Assembly (NCBI GenBank): GCA_015039465.1 | Contig: MU130349.1 | Coordinates: forward strand, 1 to 14,940 | Direction: 5' to 3' | DNA: 14,940 nt | Source: Phlegmacium glaucopus | Taxonomy: Eukaryota > Basidiomycota > Agaricomycetes > Agaricales > Cortinariaceae | The notes under the pieces: generated by a model | What the model saw: only the letters and a program-made list of their open reading frames with translations | Told to the model about the DNA's origin: nothing | Database searches by the model: none | Translations under genes and position numbers: made by a program | Shown here: piece after piece, positions 8,014 through 14,940 of the stretch | How the letters are laid out: every line of letters starts with the position of its first letter | How positions within the stretch are numbered: position 1 is the first letter of the stretch

Positions 8014-8607
8014 TAACAATGATGAAGACGACGATGATGTTCCAGAGCCGCAGCCATCCAAGACGACTACTCGCTGGTTAGATGTCAGTGACTCAGAGCC
8101 GGCTGGTAAATTGAAGCGGCAGACTCGTCAGAAAAGCCGGCCTAATACTAGTGTGGCAGCAGCGGCTCGAAATCAAGGTAAGCTCAATTCCTTTTAAGTT
8201 ATGATTTCTTTCTTTTTACAATGCCACACTTTCAAGATGCAGCCTTTCGTCGTCTGCAGGAGCATGTTGATGCTCTCACTGCCAAGACTGACCGCAACGT
8301 TGAGATCCATCAGCACCTACTGGACCGCAACGATGCAATTTATCAGCGGCTAATGGTCCACATTACCTCCATTAAAAACCAGCTTGATGCAATGGAGTCA
8401 ACTCTTGAGGAAGTACTCGAACGAGTACGTGCGCTTGAGGAGAAGGAGGCTAAGACATCCACTGTGGACAGTGATGAAGACCATCCAATGGTAATGGCTG
8501 GCCAACCTGCACCTGCCACCTATTCCCGTGGAATTCCGGTGGATTCTGGTAGATTCCGGTGGAATTCTAGGTTATTCAGCTTATTACTATACAAGTCACT
8601 GACTTAA
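8014..8607 (+). pseudogene. Acidic and coiled-coil 3' part of the Cys-cluster gene
   Basis: The open frame reads NNDEDDDDVPEPQPSK, then TTTRWLDVSDSEPAGKLKRQ. A 59-nt intron at 8178-8236 (GTAAGC...TTTCAAG) follows, then DAAFRRLQEHVDALTAK and a helical region with heptad-like hydrophobics (IYQRLMVHITSIKNQLDAM, LEEVLERVRALEEKEA) typical of a coiled coil. Fungal multi-copy proteins with a Cys cluster followed by a coiled coil exist, so I infer this is the C-terminal half of the gene at 6523-7610. It has no start codon of its own. The true C-terminus is lost: from about 8525 the frame runs into ATTCCGGTGGA repeats and stops at 8605-8607. Confidence 0.55.
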
Positions 8608-8770
8608 ATCCTTCTTATTTTAAATTTTTTAAGTTTTTTTTTATTGTAATTTATATATTTAAATACAAGTTAATAACAAGGCACACAGTATTTATATTTA
8701 GCTATCATCCAAGAAAGGCAACTCTAAATAATACAACTCAAATTTAGACTTAAGTTTGTTTAATATGGCC
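8521..8770. repeat. ATTCCGGTGG minisatellite and AT-rich DNA
   Basis: 8528-8570 holds about four 10-bp units (ATTCCGGTGG, ATTCTGGTAG). The rest is AT-rich with long A/T runs (TTTTAAATTTTTTAAG, TTATATATTTAAATAC) and no gene. The order of minisatellite then AT-rich DNA resembles 12970-13150. Confidence 0.5.
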
Positions 8771-8771
8771 C

Positions 8772-8995
8772 TTTCTCAATAAGGAAAGAGGCTATTAATA
8801 TATTTTGAATAGATCTAGGGTCCTAAGAAGATCCTTCATCATTCTATACAATATTTCCTCTTTGGGAAATTTTCCCATAGGCCAAATCTCATTTAGCACT
8901 GTGTTTAAAAATGTATTTTGCATTTTTCTCAATAGACACTATTTCCTTTTTGGGAAAATTTCCCATAGGCCAAATCTCATTTAGCACCATGTTTA
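8772..8995. repeat. Tandem repeat that was the target of the mariner-type element, left part
   Basis: Copy 1 starts near CTCAATA at 8775 and copy 2 near CTCAATA at 8928 (153 bp apart). Both contain CCATAGGCCAAATCTCATTTAG. Copy 1 continues through GTGTTTAAAAATGTATTTTGCA (about 8911-8932), which is the unoccupied target site. Copy 2 is cut at TA 8994-8995 by the transposon and resumes at 12628. Relative to copy 1, copy 2 lacks about 65 bp after its CTCAATA. Confidence 0.75.
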
Positions 8996-9120
8996 CAGCT
9001 GATTCCGAAAACCTTGTCGGGTCGAGTTTTTTTTGTTGATTTTTTTTTTTGATGGCCCAGACCCAATTTGGAAAAACGGTTGCTAAGCGTCTCAATTTGG
9101 AGCGCGGGGTCATATGGCCA
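8996..9120 (+). repeat. Left terminal inverted repeat of the mariner-type element
   Basis: 125 bp matching the reverse complement of 12504-12627 with scattered transitions and small indels in a poly-T tract. The outer end is CAGCTGATT and the inner end is CATATGGCCA. Similarity may continue 12 bases further in (CGGCGACGGCAA) after a 9-bp gap. An open frame read off the minus strand here (9113-8889) is repeat-derived and not a gene. Confidence 0.85.
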
Positions 9121-9188
9121 CGGCGACGGCAAGCTGGTCTGTAAGCGCTACTGATACATTATCATCGTCGTTGTACTATACACTAGAT

Positions 9189-10314
9189 ATGGTTTATCAT
9201 CACATCAGTGAAGACATCAAGAACCGTGTCCTTTTCCTGCTTGACAATGGGGACCTTCCAGATGAATGTGATGTTGCAGAGATATTTGGAGTTTCCAAGA
9301 GAAGCATTCAGCATTAGAGGGCAAATCTTGAGAATTACGGTTCTGTTATCCCTCCTCCCAATCCTTCTCGGGGGCGCCCACGTATCCTAAATGCTGATCA
9401 AACACACGACCTTCTTACACTGCTGCAGGAGGCTCCTGAAATGTATCTGGATGAAATCCAAGATTGGGTAGCAATTGCCCATGAGCTATCAATCTCGAAA
9501 GCATCAATTCATGTTCTCATGCGTGATGTTGGAATTACATATAAGCTGCTTCGGAAAGCTGCATCAGAATGGGATGAGGTTGCAAGGGAGGAATTCTGGG
9601 AATTTGCAAGGGACAATCTGATTGCCTCTATGATTATCACTGTAGATGAATCCAGCAAAGATGGGCGGACAATTTTTCAGAAGCGTGGCCATGCACCCAA
9701 AGGTCATTGTGCGATAATTGATGCTGACTTTGTGTGAGGCGATCGGTATAGCCTCCTTGCTGCACTCAGTGTTACAGGATTAGTTGGAACCCGTGTAGTT
9801 CAAGGGTCTGTTGATGGTGACGAGTTCTTTGATTTTATTGTGGAAGAAATTGTGTGTATATTTACTTCCACATATTGACATTCTAATGATATCTGTTCAG
9901 CTCCCTCAAATGAACCCATACCCACAAGATCGTAGCGTGCATATTTTGGATAACTGTGCTATTCACAAAAGTGAATATTTGCGTGAAATGGTTGAGGCAC
10001 AAGGTTTGAGTTTTATACCTGTTTCTTCTTCGGTAAAACTGAAATAAAATTAGCTTGTGTACTCCTCTTCCTCCCTCCTTATTCACCTGATTTGAATCCA
10101 ATTGAGGAGAGCTTCAGCTCAGGTGTGTGAGGAGTTCTCTGTGGAATACTGGCACAAAAAATTGCTAACAAGGCTTATAGTCAAGGCCTGGATTAGACGA
10201 CACTGGAGACACATGTCAGCCAGTGAGACACCAGAACTTGATCTTTTGGAAGCTTGTGGGCATGTCACAGCAGAAATGGCAAAAGGATGGTTTGCACATT
10301 CAGGATATCTTTAG
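9189..10314 (+). pseudogene. Tc1/mariner transposase (DD34E), four exons, two premature stops
   Basis: Exons are 9189-9851, 9901-10003, 10054-10122 and 10181-10314. The introns are 49, 50 and 58 nt, all GT...AG (the third has GTGTGT and GCTAAC). The joined length is 969 nt, 322 codons plus stop, normal for the family. An HTH-like segment (DVAEIFGVSKRSIQ) is at about 29-42. The DDE domain has D153 (TVDESSKDGRT), D238 (HILDNCAIHKS) and E273 (PPYSPDLNPIEESF), with exactly 34 residues between D238 and E273 only when the 10004-10053 intron is removed. In-frame TAG (9315-9317, codon 43) and TGA (9735-9737, codon 183) replace probable Trp and Arg codons, so this copy is dead. The start at 9189 (MVYHHISED) is preferred over 9114, which lies in the terminal repeat. 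Confidence 0.85.
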
Positions 10315-10550
10315 ATTATTTCTCTTCATCAAACATATATAGTGAATTGAATTTATTAGAACAATATTGATACTTCGCTAACTATGTGACCAACAAGGGA
10401 ATCACAATGGTAAGAGGCTAGGAATTACTAATTAGAAAAAAATCTGAATATGAAAGGGTTTAGGGGTATCTTGGTCAAGTTTCAACCATCAAGAGTAAAA
10501 AAGGAGAGTATATTATAATGAGGATAAGCAAATTGCCTCACCACAGATGG
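10315..10550. other. Spacer between the convergent genes of the transposon
   Basis: AT-rich, no reading frame of note. It must hold both 3' untranslated regions. No clear terminator structure seen. Confidence 0.4.
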
Positions 10551-12407
10551 CTAAGCATCCCGCAAGAATACCTTGTACTTCCCATAAAGTTTGATGATGC
10601 GAGTGGCTGTAAGAGGAGGAATTCCAACACATTCCCACTGGGAATCCTTCACTGAGGATAGATCATCACCAATTTCAAAACCAAGTTCCTTCAAACCAGA
10701 ACAAACAGAATCCTTGAGCTTGTATTGTTCACAAAATGCATCAACAGAACCTCCTGCTGGTGGAGGATATGAGCGAGGAGGAGATGAGTGTGGTTCTCGT
10801 CTATCCTGAGGATTACTCTTCATGTGGGAAGATGGTCCTGGACTGTAGAAACTGGGTGGTTGTGGTGGCTGGAACATAGAGGGTGAATACATATGAAATG
10901 GTGCAGGTAGAGGTGGCGGATAGCCATATGGTGGGTACATATAAGGGTACCCAGCCATGTGAGGGTGGGTTGGGGTCATAGGAGGATGAGCTGGGCCAAG
11001 TACAGGCTGTACAGTCGATTCTATTGGTGTGGACAGGATTTTCGGAACCTTTGTAGCTAACTTTGAATTGAATAAATTTGAAGAAAGCAGAGGAACAAGA
11101 ATAGAGGCCTTGCCATCCCGCTAAAGAATTATTAAAAGATTGAAAGTCTTCAAATAAGAATAAAACATACAATTTTGGCAGCCCAGAATATCTTTCGAGC
11201 ACGTGTAAGCTCAAAATGGTTGTCAGTTGGACGGTGATGGAAACACTCTTTGTCAGGGTGGATGTCACAGTTTCCAGCTGCATACTTTGTCTCAATCTCA
11301 GTTAGATGGTCATCAAGATCATCATCAAACTGGGTTGCCTGAGAAAGAATAAGTAATGTTACATTTTTATTTTTCATGCAAATACCTTTTTCCTTTTTCG
11401 CTCATCATCCTCATCATCATCTTCCTCCAGGCTGAACAGACTGGAAGGGGTTGGGGCCAGAGTGGATAAGGACCATGGCTTTGTACGATCAATTGGCTGT
11501 TGAGGGGGCTGCTCCATCCTTACAATAATGTAGGATCCCGAGGCATTTTTTGGTGGTGCTTGAAGTTGGCGGATAAGAGAGGCGTACACAGCAGGAGCCC
11601 GAAGAGGGAGCCAGGGAGAGTTAGCAGGCTTCAACCATCTCCACTCAAAGGAATGAACAACAAGGAAGAGAGGTTTAGTTTCAAGAAGATCAGCTAGGAT
11701 CTCTAAGAAACTCTCCCAGTCAATCCCAGTATTCAAGTTGGCTGGCCCAAATGTTATCGGGTCAACCTTTGCAACCTTCACCTTTTTGGCCCTGACAGCT
11801 GTGACAGCCTTCGGAGGCTTGACTGCCCACACAACGAGCTCAAACCTGAGTTCCTCATCATCCTCAGGTATGTCTAGACTACAAGTCGTTGTGTTTACGG
11901 ATTTAGCGCCCGCGGATTGGTGACCTGACACTACTTTGACTCGGTCACGCATGGTAGGTGTTGACAGTGTCAGCTCGTCATGCAGGTTGGCTTGGCGCGT
12001 GGAACCGACATGTTGTGGCTGTGCGTAGATGAAGGTGTGTGAGCTGCCAGTAAATGTCTCAAGGGTGCCGAAGCCTGGGGGTGTGGGAGCGGCGGGCTGT
12101 GGGTGTGTGGGTGGGGAATTAGACTTGGAAGGGACAAGGTTTGGGGTGTATGTGGGCTGAGACCGGGGTAAATGAAGGTGATTGTCTTGAGAAAGGAGGA
12201 CAGGTGGCTGTATAGACCGTCTCGGGGCAACTTGAAGTCAATACCCTTTTTGTAGTTTTAGTATGTAAATGATCAAGAAAATGCTTGTTACACACCAAAT
12301 GCCTCAATTTCGAGGTCACTTAGAGATGGTGAGGGTGGATTATCCTCAACAAACACATATTGAGGAGGTTGTATTGAATTATTATACGACGGAGGGGGTT
12401 GACTCAT
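10551..12407 (-). CDS. Accessory gene of the mariner-type transposon, 564-residue protein
   Basis: Exons are 12407-12296, 12230-11386, 11338-11171 and 11120-10551. The introns are 65, 47 and 50 nt, GT...AG (donors GTGTGT, GTATTT, GTATGT). The joined frame is 1,695 nt with no stop until TAG at 10551. Residues 1-130 are Pro/Ser-rich and disordered. Residues 165-276 form an alpha/beta domain (ELRFELVVWAV, DWESFLEILADLL, SFEWRWLKPANSPWLPL, SYIIVRM) in an order that could be a PB1/ubiquitin-like fold. 306-319 is acidic then basic (RKRKK, possible nuclear signal). 343-354 is CDIHPDKECFHH with HFELTRARKIFWAAKI after it, perhaps metal-binding. 423-500 is Pro/Tyr-rich. 501-562 is SAM-like (DAFCEQYKLKDSVCSGL, GIPPLTATRIIKLYGKYK). 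I recall similar Cys/His plus helical-C-terminus proteins as repeated hypothetical proteins in mushrooms. A role as transposition cofactor or captured host gene is inference. Confidence 0.75.
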
Positions 12408-12503
12408 AGTAAAGACTGTGATATGTAGATGAAACAAACAGAAAATGAAACTTGCATTTGTGAATCATGTGGACGCTCACTGTTGCCATCGCCGCATATA
12501 ATT

Positions 12504-12627
12504 TGGCCATATGACCCCGTGCTCCAAATTGAGACACTTAGCAACCGTTTTTCCAAATTGGGTCTGGGCCGTCAAAAAGAAAAGTCAGCGAAGGAAATTG
12601 ACCCGACAAGGTTTTCCAAATCAGCTG
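12504..12627 (-). repeat. Right terminal inverted repeat of the mariner-type element
   Basis: Reverse complement of 8996-9120. It contains CCATATGACCCCGTGCTCC and ACCCGACAAGGTTTTCC and ends CAGCTG at 12627 before TA. The accessory gene start codon lies 97 bp inside, so its promoter probably overlaps the inner part of this repeat (AATTATATG on the minus strand at about 12496-12504). The plus-strand open frame 12429-12701 through it is spurious. Confidence 0.85.
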
Positions 12628-12745
12628 TAAAAATGTATTTTGCATTGTCCTCAATAAGAAAAGAAGCTATTAATAGAATTTTAACAAATTCAGGGTGCTA
12701 AAAGGATGATCTATCATTCTTAAAAAATTTCCTTTTTTGGACATA
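12628..12745. repeat. Target tandem repeat, right part
   Basis: TAAAAATGTATTTTGCA directly after the transposon matches 8916-8932. CTCAATAAGAAAAGAAGCTATTAAT and the bases through ATCATTCT match 8775-8855. With 8966-8995 it reconstitutes the tandem repeat, and it includes the start of a third unit at 12650. Confidence 0.75.
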
Positions 12746-12777
12746 TATGTATCTTGGGCAACTTGCCTTCTCATCAG

Positions 12778-13100
12778 TACTTTACCTTCCCCCACACATT
12801 CCGAGCGGATCCGAGCGGAATGGTCAGAATCTGAGCAGAATCTGAGCGGAATCCGACCAAATTCCGACCTCAGTCCGAGTAAAAAAATTAAAAAAAAGTA
12901 CATGTGAGGTTCCTAGTCATTCCTAGTCATTCCGAGTGGAATCCGAGCATATTCCGACTGGAAAAAAAATAACCAATTCCTAGTCAATTCCTAGTCAATT
13001 CTGAGTCAATTCCTAGTCAATTCCAAGTCAATTCCAAGTCAATTCCTAGTCAATTCCAAGTCAATTCCTAGTCAATTCCAAGTCAATTCCAAGTATATTT
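12778..13100. repeat. Element end plus 11-bp minisatellites (AATCCGAGCGG and AATTCCTAGTC)
   Basis: GTACTTTACCTTCCCCCAC followed by TTCCGAGCGGA at 12778-12808 resembles the left end of the 506-bp element at 1843. Three arrays follow: AATCTGAGCRG-type units (about 12800-12872), TTCCTAGTCA/TTCCGAGTGGA units (about 12911-12962), and at least ten AATTCCTAGTC/AATTCCAAGTC units of exactly 11 bp (about 12976-13095). A-rich runs separate them. No matching right end was found before the KDZ-type gene, so this is probably half an element. Confidence 0.65.
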
Positions 13101-13151
13101 ATGTACATAGAGTAACTATTTTATTATGTATTTAAATATTTCAAATATTTG

Positions 13152-14940
13152 TTAATCAACATTAACATCAACATTAACATACATGTCAATCTCACCATCA
13201 ACATCATCAACATCCATCTCATTATCATCATCACCAACCATATCAATCTCAGCATCATCATCATCAACATCAACATCAACATCAACATCAACATCATCAA
13301 CATCAACATCATCAACATCAACATCATCAACAACATCATCAACATCAACATCATCAACATCATCACCACTTTGACTATCATCATCATTGTCTGCATTTCT
13401 CCTTTTCCTATCTTGTTTCTCCAAAACATATCTTGTGTGATAAAAGAGCATAGTATGCAAGAACCAGTCAAAGTTTCCTGGTACCATGCGTTTTAAAATA
13501 GACTCAAAACCACCTAGCCAAGAATTTAATTGTTCACATGCCTGCTAATTCCTTAGAGATTTTATCATCACAGCTTTTTACTAACTCACCTGTGTGTTAA
13601 ATGCTCTTTTCAAACAAGCCTGTCCCTTTGTATCAACTGTAGGTATCACCAAATTTGGGGCTGAACCATCTGTAGGTGCAGGATTACACCATGTGCGACA
13701 TAGGTTATCATTGCCACTATGGTTTCTGTAGTGATATGAGTCCACTATAAATCTGCTAGTCTTCTTCCATTCCTCCCAGCTTCCATTGCTTATACAAGTG
13801 CACAATACTAGACATGCTTTATCAATACATATGTAATCTGGCCGTGATTCCTCACTTGGATAAACACTGGCCAAGAAGTTGAGTATATGTGTTGGTGACT
13901 CAGACTTAGCAAACTTGGTCCAAGCAATTACTGCACCACAAGGGGCACAAATAGTTTCAACACAATAGAAATGGTTTGGACTAAAGTAATTCTTCATTCG
14001 ATGATCAGATGTATCTTCTTGATCATGAGGTTGTACATCTCTTTGGATATTGGATTGCCAAGGCAAATTTTCTCCAGATCTCAACATGCGCCTAACTCCT
14101 GATAAATTCTCATGACTATGGCTTTGAATATATTTTTGCCACTCTGGTTGATGTTGCTGACAAGCTTGACTTGGATTTATCTTTTGCCTTGGACAATCAT
14201 GAACACGACATTGAGCACCATATTGAGTTTCATGAAATGGACAAAATGCACCTCCTCTAGCATTGATCAGATCTGATGTGCAGCCATCATATGCACAATG
14301 TGTTGGCCCCATAACAATTCCATCAAGTACAACCATTTTAACAGGTGCATGATCTTCTTGAATTGCATTTATAGCCTCATATTGTGAGTGCCTATATGGT
14401 TGAGTACATTCAGAGCAAGCATGGCCATTTGCAACACTTATAAGCCCATTGTGTCCCAGGTGTTTAAAAGCTTCTTGAGTGATTTCACTGATTGAGAGAT
14501 TATTACTGAGTGTTAAATGTTGATTTACTGCAGAGCCAATAACTCTGATTGATTCTTCCACAAATGCCTTCCAAATTATGCGGCGAGAAACCAGACATGA
14601 TGACTCTGGATTTGAAGAAGCATAGCTGTTATTCCAGAACTCTGTGTATGCTGCAGCTGAAGCATGAAAGCTATAAATAGCATTTACCACTGCACTAGAA
14701 AAAACTCTGTCCACCCAGACACCTTTTCCTACTTTCAAATATTTGGCTGAATTCAGATAAACCTTTTGTGGATTATCTGTATGCTTGTCCAAACTCTCAT
14801 GATCTGCATAATATATTGTGTCACATCTAGGACATTTTCCAGATAGTACTGCCACATTTTTATAAGCAATATTGCCTGTTATCAGTGTTACTTTTGGTAT
14901 GTCACGGTCTCTAGTGGATTGACGTAAACCATATGGTTCA
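13152..14940 (-). CDS. KDZ-type transposase-like protein with CxC5/CxC6-like Cys clusters, 5' end outside the window
   Basis: Exon A runs from the window edge to 13590. The intron is 13542-13589 (48 nt, GTGAGT...TTAGCAG). Exon B is 13541-13152. About 579 residues are visible, all open; the frame is open to the right edge (EPYGLRQSTRDRDIPKVT), so the N-terminus is missing. CPRCDTIYYADHE is the end of a CxC5-like cluster. A CxC6-like cluster follows (HACSEC, CAYDGC, GGAFCPFHE, CRVHDCPR, ACQQHQ). Putative catalytic residues of the RNase-H-like fold are the Asp in VVLDGIVMG (14322-14324), the Asp in YICIDKACLV (13821-13823) and the Glu in ACEQLNSWLGGFE (13533-13535), which begins exon B. The protein ends with RKRR and an Asp/Val tail. 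KDZ (Kyakuja-Dileera-Zisupton) genes are DNA transposases expanded in mushrooms. Domain names are from memory. No TIR was found on this side. Confidence 0.85.
13156..13372. repeat. ATC/AAC (GAT/GTT) microsatellite coding the acidic tail of the KDZ-type protein
   Basis: ATCAAC hexamers and ATC triplets, arranged as 6- and 9-base units. On the minus strand they read GAT and GTT codons and give a tail of almost only Asp and Val, about 70 residues to the stop. All changes keep triplet phase. The plus-strand open frames here (Ile/Asn or Ser/Thr runs) are by-products. Confidence 0.85.

Larger units (their letters stand above)
8996..12627. mobile_element. Two-gene Tc1/mariner-class transposon, 3,632 bp
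   Basis: The ends CAGCTGATT...AATCAGCTG are flanked by TA on both sides (8994-8995, 12628-12629), the diagnostic target duplication of Tc1/mariner elements. Terminal inverted repeats run 8996-9120 and 12504-12627 (about 85% identical by eye, including ACCTTGTCGGGTC and TTGGAAAAACGGTTGCTAAG). Inside are a DD34E transposase on the plus strand and a 564-codon gene on the minus strand, convergent, with about 235 bp between their stop codons. Tc1/mariner elements normally hold only the transposase in 1.2-2.5 kb. No second pair of these repeats encloses the transposase alone. The copy is defective because the transposase has stops. Confidence 0.85.

Noticed and set aside
8889..9113. Minus-strand frame, with a near-copy on the plus strand at 12429-12701, as a duplicated small protein gene
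   Set aside because: Both are readings through the inverted ends of the mariner-type element. The similarity is repeat identity, not a gene family.
10813..11295. 160-codon minus-strand frame as a separate gene
   Set aside because: It reads through the intron at 11121-11170 and a shifted frame of exon 4. The spliced model explains the region better.
12970..13095. CRISPR-like array
   Set aside because: Units are contiguous 11-mers with no spacers, in a eukaryotic genome.
13149..13496. Plus-strand Ile/Asn-rich frame
   Set aside because: Antisense of the microsatellite tail of the KDZ-type gene.

Overview
The window looks like repeat-dominated DNA from a basidiomycete fungus, most likely an Agaricomycete. 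The reasons are the very short spliceosomal introns (47-65 nt in most models, GT...AG), a gene of the KDZ type with the cysteine clusters known mainly from mushroom-forming fungi, a chromodomain Ty3/gypsy (chromovirus) remnant, and many decayed transposons. I see no housekeeping gene, tRNA, rRNA or CRISPR array.

Layout. 1-180 is CGGA-rich low-complexity DNA. 184-997 is a large inverted-repeat minisatellite of TTCCATGGAA-like units. 1448-4821 holds a minus-strand Ty3/gypsy integrase/chromodomain remnant. It is broken by two insertions: a 506-bp MITE-like element (1843-2348, with a perfect 9-bp target duplication) and a pair of about 0.9-kb LTR-like direct repeats 13 bp apart (2877-4660). 4822-5588 is noncoding with degenerate tandem repeats. 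5589-6343 (minus) and 6523-8607 (plus) are a divergent gene pair. The left gene is an intact 183-codon gene of unknown function. The right one is a decayed Cys-cluster/coiled-coil gene with two in-frame TGA codons and a roughly 400-bp insertion. 8521-8995 is repeat DNA.

The most interesting object is 8996-12627. It is a 3,632-bp Tc1/mariner-class transposon with about 124-bp terminal inverted repeats starting CAGCTG and a TA target duplication. It carries two convergent genes instead of the usual one. On the plus strand is a DD34E transposase with three tiny introns, inactivated by two stops. On the minus strand is a four-exon accessory gene that stays fully open for 564 codons. The accessory protein is disordered and Pro-rich at its N-terminus, has a central alpha/beta domain, a Cys/His motif and a C-terminal SAM-like helical domain. 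A nearby copy of the tandem repeat into which the element inserted preserves the unoccupied site, which fixes both ends to the base.

12630-13150 is the other side of the target repeat plus 11-bp-period minisatellites. 13152 to the window end (minus) is the 3' part of a KDZ-type transposase-like gene with CxC5/CxC6-like clusters, a D-D-E triad split by a 48-nt intron, and a C-terminal Asp/Val tail encoded by a microsatellite. Gene models come from reading the sequence and joining exons by hand. Family names rest on remembered motifs, not on a search.
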